Positions 1-6,043 of a stretch of DNA of 7,042 bases are shown here, piece after piece. A model generated the notes under the pieces. It was not told the origin of the DNA. It saw nothing but the letters and a program-made list of their open reading frames with translations, and searched no databases. Source of the DNA: Acidobacteria bacterium UBA6911. GTDB lineage: Bacteria > Acidobacteriota > UBA6911. Where the stretch lies: contig DKBB01000091.1 in assembly GCA_002451015.1 (NCBI GenBank), positions 1-7,042 on the forward strand, read 5' to 3'. A program made the position numbers and the translations under genes. Position 1 is the first letter of the stretch, and the number at the start of each line of letters is the position of its first letter.

Positions 1-68
1 GCATACGCACCGGAGGAAGCCAGCAAGAGAGCGCCTCCGGCTGTTTTTAAGAAATCCCTTCTCTCCAT
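1..68 (-). CDS. dsrO: DsrO-like Tat-exported iron-sulfur protein, N-terminal fragment (cut by left window edge)
   Basis: Only the first 22 codons are in the window. Reading leftwards from the ATG at 68-66 gives a textbook twin-arginine signal peptide: Met-Glu, then RRDFLK, then a short uncharged Gly/Ala/Leu-rich stretch ending in Ser-Gly-Ala-Tyr followed by a probable Ala, which would form an AxA-type cleavage site. AAAGGA at 80-75 stands six bases before the ATG, a good ribosome binding site. Tat export is typical of proteins that fold around cofactors in the cytoplasm before secretion. The gene follows a dsrJ-like gene by 79 bases on the same strand. In dsrMKJOP operons the gene after dsrJ is dsrO, a Tat-exported ferredoxin-like protein with several [4Fe-4S] clusters, and this context is the main reason for the name. 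The signal peptide is seen directly; the DsrO identity is inferred, and another Tat substrate is possible. Confidence 0.62.
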   Translation of the reverse strand, partial: MERRDFLKTAGGALLLASSGAY

Positions 69-74
69 ATCTCG

Positions 75-80
75 TCCTTT
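75..80 (-). promoter_or_regulatory. Ribosome binding site of the dsrO-like gene
   Basis: AAAGGA on the minus strand lies six bases before the ATG at 68-66. It supports the short edge fragment as a real gene start and indicates independent translation initiation after the 79-base gap that follows the dsrJ-like gene. Confidence 0.6.
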
Positions 81-147
81 CCGGCGTTAGCTGCCGAGTA
101 CGGCTATTTCATATTGCGTAGGCACTCAGCCAATCCTGGAACGCACG

Positions 148-516
148 TTACGGATAATAGTGGCAGTCGAAGCAGTCAGGCGTCAGACTTGCTGCATTGT
201 GGCATTGGTCGCAAAAACGCTCCCGGCTCGTGTGGCATTCGGAACATTTGCCCAATCCGACATCGCTTCTTATTCCGTAGCGGACCACCTCTTCGCGGAT
301 CCCTCTTAAAAGCTCCCAGTGATGAAACCGCATATAGCTCGTTTCCCGAATGCAAGCCTCGTACTTTGGATCCGGCTTTTCGAGAAAATCATTGGAAGGT
401 TCCACATTGTTCCTGGAAACCTGTGAGACAAGTGAAAATCCCAGCGGAACCAAAATCAGCACCGCAACGATTACAACCAATCGAGCCTGCCCCGTTTCAG
501 CTTTATTTCCTTTCAT
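148..516 (-). CDS. dsrJ: DsrJ-like membrane-anchored triheme cytochrome c
   Basis: A 122-residue protein with three CxxCH haem c motifs near the C-terminus: CSECH at 91-95, CDQCH at 102-106 and CFDCH at 115-119. A hydrophobic segment at about 13-31 after a short basic N-terminus would act as an uncleaved anchor or signal peptide, placing the haems in the periplasm. The middle part (C55, MR at 62-63, H65/H66, WELL, then VRYG at 78-81) matches my recollection of the DsrJ pattern, including a lone cysteine before the haem motifs. In DsrJ that cysteine is the proposed distal ligand of an unusual His/Cys haem. Length and haem number fit DsrJ, the cytochrome subunit of DsrMKJOP. The start at 516 is chosen because AGGAGAGGG lies just upstream; an in-frame ATG at 540 abuts the qmoC stop but has no such site. 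Unusually, it follows qmoC instead of dsrK. Confidence 0.85.
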   Translation of the reverse strand: MKGNKAETGQARLVVIVAVLILVPLGFSLVSQVSRNNVEPSNDFLEKPDPKYEACIRETSYMRFHHWELLRGIREEVVRYGIRSDVGLGKCSECHTSRERFCDQCHNAASLTPDCFDCHYYP

Positions 517-520
517 GGCG

Positions 521-529
521 CCCTCTCCT
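521..529 (-). promoter_or_regulatory. Ribosome binding site deciding the dsrJ start
   Basis: AGGAGAGGG on the minus strand, four bases (CGCC) before the ATG at 516-514. The alternative in-frame ATG at 540-538 is preceded only by the end of qmoC (CCCCATTTAG) with no purine-rich site. The 122-residue form is therefore preferred over the 130-residue form. Confidence 0.55.
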
Positions 530-540
530 ATGGGTTGCAT

Positions 541-1806
541 CTAAATGGGGATTGGTCCCGGCTGTTTCTCTTTCGTGCGATTGTAGCGCTCGGCGAAGAT
601 CATGGCCGTGGTGCGATAGACGATGTGAGCGAATTTGGAATAGGGCATGTAGAGAAGCAGCGCGCCTGCAAATACCAGATGCACAAAATATGCCAGATGC
701 CTGTGCGGCTCGAGCCGGACGAAGTGAAGCGCCTCGGTTACGAAACCTGTAAGGACCACAGCCAGTAAAAGGCCTATCAGACTCCAGTCCGAATAATTAT
801 TGACGCCGGTTTGCTCGCTGTTTTTCATCCGGTCTTTAATCATCAGCACGCAGCCTGCAATGATTGCAATGCCTCCCACATTGGCAAGGATTTTCCACGG
901 ATTCCATAAACTTAAAGGATATATGAACGGTCCCGCTATAAGAGGATTGTATGGAGCCGTGATAACCCACAAGGTGACGAGCACCAAGGCAAGGAAGCCG
1001 AAGAACACCGCCATATGCGACCAGTATCGCGGGTGCGCTTCCGTGCAAAGGGAGAAGTTTTCATGTAAAAAGATGCATTTCAAGGCGGCCCCGATGCTCG
1101 GGATCAGCTTTTTCTTGGGTGCGCCTGATTCCGATTGCATGAAGGTCGTTTTCATCTTTTTCCGCAAACGTATTACTCCCCGGAGAACAGTAAGAATCGC
1201 CAGAACGCCGAGCACCAGGAAAAAAAGATTTAACATCCAGCGAGGCAGCATGCTCGAGTATGAAAAAACAATCTTGGTGCCCAACTCTTCAGAGAAGCCC
1301 AGGACGCGGCCGACAGGATCCTTTAAATAGAGAGCCCCGCCCAGCAGTACGGTCATGATGCCGAGTAAAAGGAGGGCAGACTGGGGCTGATGCACCCAGC
1401 GGGCAAGAAAGCCGGGTACGGCATTATGGACGATCCACTCCTGACGGACGGCAGCCAAGACGTCTCCAGGGCGGGCACCACGGGGACACCGGGTCGAGCA
1501 GTCGTTGCACTGATGGCAAAGCCACACGTCGGGATCATTGACCAGGGCGTCTTTCATGCCCCAGGAGGCCCATGCCATCTCCTTGCGCGGAAAGGGTTCA
1601 AGATCCGAGGAGAGCGCGCATGTGGCAGAACATGTGCCGCACTGCATGCACTGCTTGAGAGAATCTCCGCCCGACTTCATCAGCTTTCGGATAAAGGAAA
1701 GGTCCGGTTCGATTCGAATCGGTTCGGGAAGAGGCGGCTGATCGCTCCCTGAAATCGTTTCCGGCATTGGTTGCGGCGATGCCGTTTCGGTAGCTTCCAC
1801 TGACAT
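541..1806 (-). CDS. qmoC: QmoC, iron-sulfur / cytochrome b membrane subunit of the Qmo complex
   Basis: A 421-residue fusion of an HdrC-like domain and an HdrE-like membrane cytochrome b, the defining architecture of QmoC. It is expected to pass electrons between menaquinone and the soluble QmoAB subunits. Two CxxCxxCxxxC sets bind [4Fe-4S] clusters: C53, C56, C59, C63 and C97, C100, C103, C107. Six membrane segments are visible at about 143-161, 191-211, 264-284, 306-323, 341-360 and 371-388. Candidate haem b ligands include H248, H264, H361, H370, H376 and H394. The first cluster ends in Cys-Ala (C63-A64) where ferredoxin-type motifs usually have Cys-Pro. A proline- and acid-rich tail of about 34 residues precedes the iron-sulfur domain. 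The start at 1806 is chosen because GGAGGAG lies just upstream; an in-frame ATG at 1818 would add four residues but has no ribosome binding site. It begins 57 bases after qmoB, and its stop is 24 bases before the dsrJ start. Confidence 0.93.
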   Translation of the reverse strand: MSVEATETASPQPMPETISGSDQPPLPEPIRIEPDLSFIRKLMKSGGDSLKQCMQCGTCSATCALSSDLEPFPRKEMAWASWGMKDALVNDPDVWLCHQCNDCSTRCPRGARPGDVLAAVRQEWIVHNAVPGFLARWVHQPQSALLLLGIMTVLLGGALYLKDPVGRVLGFSEELGTKIVFSYSSMLPRWMLNLFFLVLGVLAILTVLRGVIRLRKKMKTTFMQSESGAPKKKLIPSIGAALKCIFLHENFSLCTEAHPRYWSHMAVFFGFLALVLVTLWVITAPYNPLIAGPFIYPLSLWNPWKILANVGGIAIIAGCVLMIKDRMKNSEQTGVNNYSDWSLIGLLLAVVLTGFVTEALHFVRLEPHRHLAYFVHLVFAGALLLYMPYSKFAHIVYRTTAMIFAERYNRTKEKQPGPIPI

Positions 1807-1809
1807 ACG

Positions 1810-1816
1810 CTCCTCC
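1810..1816 (-). promoter_or_regulatory. Ribosome binding site deciding the qmoC start
   Basis: GGAGGAG on the minus strand; its GGAGG core is five bases from the ATG at 1806-1804. The upstream in-frame ATG at 1818-1816 overlaps this site and has no purine-rich site of its own, so it is probably not used. Confidence 0.65.
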
Positions 1817-1863
1817 ATTTAAATGCTGCATCCCGTCAGTAAATTAGCCCGTTTCTCCTTCGA

Positions 1864-4137
1864 TTACATCCCTTTGAACGGATTCATCCCATACTGGTCA
1901 ATAACCTTCATAAAATCGTCGAATATCTGCGGAAGTCTCTCATACTCGGCAATTTCCAGTTGATGGAGCTCCACTCTCTCGTTTTCAAGCGCCATTTTTT
2001 GTAACTTGTCTCTGACGTTCTCGCCGCGCGTGTCGGCAAGTTCGCTCCCCTTTATAAAATGGCACTGGTAGTCGTCTCCATACTTGCATCCTATTAAAAT
2101 AACCCCGTCATAGCCTGCTGACACGGCTTCCGAGATCCATACCACATTCACCGATCCCAGGCACCTCACTGGTATAACCCGCACGAAAGGACTTATATTG
2201 AGCCGGTGTTGCCCCACAACATCCAGGGCAGGGAACGCGTCGTTTTCGCAGAGAAGAGCAAGGATTCTGGGCTTCTCGTCAAATTCATCCGGTATCGGAA
2301 TCGATTTGATCATCGAAGCGATGATATCGATCGAGTAATCCTTGAAAGAAACGATCCGTTCCGGGCATGAGCCCAGACATATGCCGCAACGCCGGCACCG
2401 GGTCGGATTGGGCAGGGGGGTGCCCTTTGTGTCTTCATTAAGAACCCCGAAGGGACACTCCTCAGTGCAGCGTTTGCATTGCGTGCATCTCTGCAGAAAG
2501 AATTCAGGGTAAGACTTGTCCCCCGAACGCGGATGTACCGCTTCCCCTCTTGAGGTCATCTCCACACATTGTATTGCTTTCAATGCCGCCCCGGCAGCGT
2601 CCTCCCTGCTGCCAATTCCATCCATCGGCTGTCGGACGCATCCGGCGGGATAAATTCCGGTCCGTCTGCTTTCATAGGGGAAGCAGATAAAATGGGAATC
2701 CGGAAAACCGTATTCAAGAGCCGGCAGGTCGGGCCCCTGGCGGTAATTCAGATGGAGTATTTCAGTCCCTTTGTGATGCGACAGCTGTTCTATTTTCTCG
2801 GCTGCCGCTTTTTTCTGGGCTTCGGATTCTCCTTTCTCAACCGTTATCCTGGCGTCCTCCAGGGCTCGGATCGCCTCTCCGTCGGCGGAGTTCGGCGCCA
2901 TCCCGGCCGCAAGAACCACCATGTCGACCTTCACTTCAATCTGCCGGCCGGGCATGGTATCGGTAGCGGAGACGACAAGGCTTCCATCCGTATCGCGTAC
3001 AACGCCGGTCACTTCGCTGCGCGTCAGAAATATTCCGGGATCCTCCTGCACCCTGCGATAGAAGTCCTCGTATTGTCCCGGTGTCCGCATGAATTCATAG
3101 AAAATGTACGCCTTGGCATCCTCGATGCTTTCTCTTAAATATAAGGACTGTTTCAGGGAAGTCAGACAGCATATGGAAGAGCAGTAGGAGTGATGTGTTT
3201 TGTCTCTGGAGCCTCCGCACTGGATGAATGCGATGCTTTTAACCTCTTTGCCGTCGGAGGGACGGATGATGCGGCCGTGCTCCCGCATTGTTTCTTCAAG
3301 ATCCACATTCCTGATGACATCATCGAGCCGACCCCAGGACAAAGTATCTCGCGGTTCGGTTGCCCGCCATCCGGTTGCCTGTACAATGGAGCCTACGCGG
3401 AATTGGTCGACAATATCCCCTTCAGGCTTACCGTTTCCGGTTGAAGTCAGTGTGACGTCGAAAAACCCGGGAGCTCCTTGAATGCCGCTTGTAACGGCTG
3501 ACTTATATACATGGATCTTGGGATTTCCTTCCACTTCAGCAATCAGCTCAGCAGCATCGGAGTCTTCCAGTTCCCGATAAGGGGGTTTTGTGGGAGTTAA
3601 TTTGAATTGGCGGGCCAGCCAGCCGCCCAGATTATCGCTCTTTTCCACCAGTCGCACACTGTAACCGGCACGAGCGGATTCCAAAGCCGCGGTAATACCC
3701 GTGATTCCGCCGCCGACCACCAGAATGCTTTTGTCGATCGGTTCCTCGATTTGAAACGGCCTTAGAACCTGCACCTTCTGCACTTTTGTGATGTACATGC
3801 GCAGATAATCTTCGGCAAGCATCTGCGTATCTTCCGTATTCGGAGGCTGGCACCATACTACATGCTCCCGTAGTGCAAATTTTTCGACGACGACTCCGGC
3901 AGGAAAGGCAGCGTCAGGATAACGCCGGGCTGAGATCCCGGCGATCACTGCTTTGTCTAAATGGTTGATGTTGATTTCTTCAAGGATAGACTGCAACCCC
4001 TGTCCTTCGCAGGAATCGACAGTTTTGCAAAACGGTACCTTAAATTCTTCCGTGGCAACTTTGCACAGAGCGTCGATGTCAAGCGCCTCGGCGATTCCAT
4101 AACCCGTGCAAATAAACACCCCGATTTTCTCTTCCAT
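1864..4137 (-). CDS. qmoB: QmoB, HdrA-like flavoprotein with ferredoxin and MvhD-like domains
   Basis: A 757-residue cytoplasmic subunit of the Qmo complex. Order of parts: an HdrA-type N-terminal domain (1-125); a FAD-binding Rossmann fold with GGGITG at 142-147 and E165; an HdrA-type cluster motif C307, C319, C323, C324; a closing FAD segment around 494-520; two [4Fe-4S] ferredoxin motifs, C551/554/557/561 and C581/584/587/591; and an MvhD-like C-terminal domain from about 622. The last has four cysteines, C630, C659, C684 and C692, suited to a [2Fe-2S] cluster. This is the usual QmoB arrangement and length. In the N-terminal domain C10 and C43 remain, but positions where HdrA relatives commonly have cysteine are Tyr (Y13) and Ile (I68). 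The start follows qmoA after four bases, with AGGGGGGA upstream, so translation is probably coupled. Confidence 0.93.
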   Translation of the reverse strand: MEEKIGVFICTGYGIAEALDIDALCKVATEEFKVPFCKTVDSCEGQGLQSILEEININHLDKAVIAGISARRYPDAAFPAGVVVEKFALREHVVWCQPPNTEDTQMLAEDYLRMYITKVQKVQVLRPFQIEEPIDKSILVVGGGITGITAALESARAGYSVRLVEKSDNLGGWLARQFKLTPTKPPYRELEDSDAAELIAEVEGNPKIHVYKSAVTSGIQGAPGFFDVTLTSTGNGKPEGDIVDQFRVGSIVQATGWRATEPRDTLSWGRLDDVIRNVDLEETMREHGRIIRPSDGKEVKSIAFIQCGGSRDKTHHSYCSSICCLTSLKQSLYLRESIEDAKAYIFYEFMRTPGQYEDFYRRVQEDPGIFLTRSEVTGVVRDTDGSLVVSATDTMPGRQIEVKVDMVVLAAGMAPNSADGEAIRALEDARITVEKGESEAQKKAAAEKIEQLSHHKGTEILHLNYRQGPDLPALEYGFPDSHFICFPYESRRTGIYPAGCVRQPMDGIGSREDAAGAALKAIQCVEMTSRGEAVHPRSGDKSYPEFFLQRCTQCKRCTEECPFGVLNEDTKGTPLPNPTRCRRCGICLGSCPERIVSFKDYSIDIIASMIKSIPIPDEFDEKPRILALLCENDAFPALDVVGQHRLNISPFVRVIPVRCLGSVNVVWISEAVSAGYDGVILIGCKYGDDYQCHFIKGSELADTRGENVRDKLQKMALENERVELHQLEIAEYERLPQIFDDFMKVIDQYGMNPFKGM

Positions 4138-4141
4138 GGGA

Positions 4142-5404
4142 TCATTCCCCCCTGTCCAGGCACTGAATCGCTTTGATGGAAGCGGCCATTGCGTCTTTTA
4201 CGGATTTCGAAACGTCGCACGGGCGTTTGGCGCAACCGGCGGCGTACACGCCGTCGACGCTTGCGGATCCGTCGATGAATCCATAGGCGTCGTATTTCAA
4301 ATCAAAAGGAATAGGAACGTCTGCGGTGTTCGGCACCACTCCGGTCGCCAGGACTACCAGATCGAATCCCTGGTGCAGGATTCTTTTCATCAGTGTATCT
4401 TCCACATCCAAAATCAGGTTGCCGCTGCCAGGGTCTTCCTGAATTTCAGCCACTTTCCCCTTTATGAACGAGACGCCGGGATCTTCCAGCATGTCGTAAT
4501 AGAATTTCTCGTGCCGGCCAACGGCGCGGATGTCGATATAAAAAACGGTCGCCTTGGAATCCTCGTTCTTTTCCCGAACATATCGGACCTGCTTGAGAGA
4601 TGCCATGCAGCAAACGGCCGAACAGTAAGGAAGGTGATTTTCATCCCTCGACCCGGCACACTGCACAAACGCCACATTCTCGGCTTTTTTCCCGTCCGAA
4701 GGCCGCACAATCTCACCTCCGGTGGGGCCGTCGCGCGCTGCCAGTCTCTCCATCATGACATTTGTAATGACGTTCTTGCATCGGCCGTATCCCAGATTGT
4801 CCAGTTTTGTGGCGTCATAAGGACGCCAGCCTGTGGCTACAATCACGGCGCCTACTTCAATCTCGATTTCATCTTCAGCCATGTTTAGATCGATGGCACC
4901 TGCAGGGGCGAGTTTCAAAAGGGTATCGGCGTCCTCACTGGATAAGGCGTCCCGGTCCACGACATGATAAGGGGGATACGCCATATTGAGAGGCAGGTAT
5001 GCCGCTTTTGTTTTATCCATTCCAAAGTTGATATCGTTGGGGCGCTCGGACTTCAGTTGCGCCAATACTGTATCGTCCAGGGAAGGACTTCCGGTGACAT
5101 AGCGTGGCCGTGTTCTTATCCTTACGGCGAAGTGCCCCGCACGCCCGGAGATTTCATCAATCGTGGACAATGTATACACGGTAATGCGGGGATTCTGTCT
5201 CATCCTGCGAACATTGATCTCGAATCCGCAGGTCGGCGGGCACATTTTGGGAAAATACCGATAGGTGCGCAGTACGCGTCCGCCAAGGAAAGCCTCTTTT
5301 TCTACCAGGATAACGTTATAGCCCAATTCGGCTGTCTCGAGGGCTGCAGTCATTCCCGAGACGCCGGCGCCGATGACGAGAATAGGTTTTGAATAAGTAT
5401 TCAT
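4142..5404 (-). CDS. qmoA: QmoA, HdrA-like FAD subunit of the Qmo complex
   Basis: A 420-residue flavoprotein, first gene of the operon. A FAD-binding Rossmann fold opens the protein (GAGVSG at 12-17, acidic E35 ending the second strand, FLGGRV at 39-44). MCPPTCG at 54-60 follows, then an insert at about 100-175, a second dinucleotide segment ending in VATGW at 189-193, and the HdrA-type cluster motif C249, C261, C265, C266. A C-terminal FAD segment (VYAAGC, then about 30 residues) closes the fold. Length and the lack of a C-terminal MvhD domain separate QmoA from HdrA and QmoB. The insert corresponds to the ferredoxin-like insert of HdrA but contains no cysteine. QmoA and QmoB together are thought to carry electrons between the QmoC membrane unit and a cytoplasmic partner, classically APS reductase. 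The ATG at 5404 is the first possible start (in-frame TGA four codons upstream) but has only a weak ribosome binding site. Confidence 0.93.
   Translation of the reverse strand: MNTYSKPILVIGAGVSGMTAALETAELGYNVILVEKEAFLGGRVLRTYRYFPKMCPPTCGFEINVRRMRQNPRITVYTLSTIDEISGRAGHFAVRIRTRPRYVTGSPSLDDTVLAQLKSERPNDINFGMDKTKAAYLPLNMAYPPYHVVDRDALSSEDADTLLKLAPAGAIDLNMAEDEIEIEVGAVIVATGWRPYDATKLDNLGYGRCKNVITNVMMERLAARDGPTGGEIVRPSDGKKAENVAFVQCAGSRDENHLPYCSAVCCMASLKQVRYVREKNEDSKATVFYIDIRAVGRHEKFYYDMLEDPGVSFIKGKVAEIQEDPGSGNLILDVEDTLMKRILHQGFDLVVLATGVVPNTADVPIPFDLKYDAYGFIDGSASVDGVYAAGCAKRPCDVSKSVKDAMAASIKAIQCLDRGE
4146..4153 (-). promoter_or_regulatory. Ribosome binding site of qmoB inside the end of qmoA
   Basis: AGGGGGGA on the minus strand lies eight bases before the qmoB ATG, within the last codons of qmoA. 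The qmoA stop (TGA, 4144-4142) falls between this site and the qmoB start, an arrangement typical of translational coupling of subunits made in equal amounts. Confidence 0.6.
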
Positions 5405-5452
5405 GGGATCGTCTCAAATTTTGTATGCCCCGGAGGTGCAGCTATGCCGCTC

Positions 5453-5477
5453 GCGGAGACAAAGGTATCCTTTCCGC
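5453..5477. repeat. Bulged inverted repeat 49-73 bases before the qmoA start
   Basis: AAAGG (5461-5465) pairs with CCTTT (5469-5473) around a three-base loop, and GCGG (5453-5456) pairs with CCGC (5474-5477), with a four-base bulge on one side. That gives nine base pairs in total. No T-run follows on the minus strand, so it is not a terminator. It could be a leader RNA hairpin or a protein site; function unknown. Confidence 0.3.
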
Positions 5478-5528
5478 CTCGTGGGTGAAGCGTTCCGCCT
5501 TGGGTCGCATCAGACTTTAATTTTGTTT

Positions 5529-5563
5529 GCTTGCAAAAATCGAGCAAGCCCGATACCCTCGAT
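5529..5563. repeat. Two overlapping, mutually exclusive short hairpins upstream of qmoA
   Basis: GCTTGC at 5529-5534 can pair with GCAAGC at 5544-5549 (nine-base loop). ATCGAG at 5540-5545 can pair with CTCGAT at 5558-5563 (twelve-base loop). The arms share bases 5544-5545, so only one can be fully formed. Stems are six base pairs each and may be chance. Confidence 0.25.
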
Positions 5564-5702
5564 CCACACCAGCGTTCGTTTCAAGAGAAAACCCGCCGGA
5601 AAACCAAGAATTGCAAGCCTTATCAGCTTCCGATTTTCAACTCAACTGCCGAATGCCGCGCCTGTCGCCGCCGACATCGGGCTTATTTAGGAAAAGTGAA
5701 AA

Positions 5703-5731
5703 ACCATAGCATGAACCGCTGTTTTGAACAA
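5703..5731 (-). promoter_or_regulatory. Weak candidate sigma-70-type promoter for the qmo operon
   Basis: On the minus strand TTGTTC (5731-5726) and TATGGT (5708-5703) are separated by exactly 17 bases. Each matches the consensus only moderately, and such pairs arise by chance in AT-rich DNA. If real, the qmoA leader would be almost 300 bases long and would contain the hairpins at 5529-5563 and 5453-5477. Confidence 0.2.
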
Positions 5732-6043
5732 ACAACCCATCTTGAACTGTTATTGGAAATACGCCCATCCTAATACCGCCTCAGGCTTCAAATCAACATA
5801 AAAATGAACAGCCACCAGATATCCTTTGTGTTATGCCACATGCAAGGGGAGTGTGTCTGGCCTTTATAGGGAACAGACTCCTGTAAATATAAAATTCTTT
5901 GACTGTTATTCGGCTGAAAAAGACGACGGAGTGTGTGGAGGAAATAATAAATAGTATAGAAATAATTTAGTATATTCGTGCATAGCGTGCGATTAAAGCG
6001 CTGCAAAAATGGGGGGGCGGATCAACATGGCGGGAAATGCAGG

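Larger units (their letters stand above)
5405..6043. other. 639-base intergenic region, probable leader and promoter region of qmoABC
   Basis: No convincing gene on either strand. The part next to the kinase (about 5870-5990) is AT-rich. The part next to qmoA (5440-5700) is closer to half G+C and holds several short inverted repeats. No typical terminator (stable hairpin followed by a T-run on the minus strand) is visible after the kinase stop at 6044. The gap makes a separate qmo promoter likely. I see no clear sigma-54 site (TGGCA-N-TGC spacing) and no tRNA or known riboswitch. A run of seven G lies at 6011-6017. Confidence 0.6.

Noticed and set aside
10..48. Terminator-like hairpin (CCGGAGG ... 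CCTCCGG followed by a short T-run on the plus strand)
   Set aside because: The bases lie inside the start of the Tat-signal gene on the minus strand and are explained by Gly/Ala/Leu/Ser codons and a run of Lys/Leu codons. No plus-strand gene that would need a terminator is seen.
114..752. 212-codon open frame on the plus strand
   Set aside because: It runs antisense to the dsrJ-like gene and the end of qmoC, both of which have clear motifs; the translation has no recognisable domain.
541..1806. Reading the membrane gene before dsrJ as DsrM, so that the locus would be an ordinary dsrMKJOP operon
   Set aside because: The protein has an N-terminal HdrC-like domain with two [4Fe-4S] motifs fused to the cytochrome b part, which is QmoC architecture. 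No dsrK-like gene lies between it and dsrJ, and qmoA and qmoB precede it.
4106..4888. 260-codon open frame on the plus strand
   Set aside because: Antisense to qmoA and the start of qmoB; a by-product of their codon use, with no domain signal.
5403..5690. 95-codon plus-strand frame divergent from qmoA
   Set aside because: No recognisable domain, no ribosome binding site and a low-complexity basic translation. Another ATG at 5444 has a good GGAGG site but stops after 14 codons.
5531..5773. Plus-strand frame with a Cys-x-x-Cys, Arg-rich stretch resembling a zinc-binding motif
   Set aside because: TTG start, no ribosome binding site, only one cysteine pair and no family match that I recognise. 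A decayed gene remnant cannot be excluded.
5788..6006. 72-codon minus-strand frame in the intergenic region with a hydrophobic end
   Set aside because: It begins with TTG without a ribosome binding site and lies in AT-rich DNA, which readily gives hydrophobic translations.
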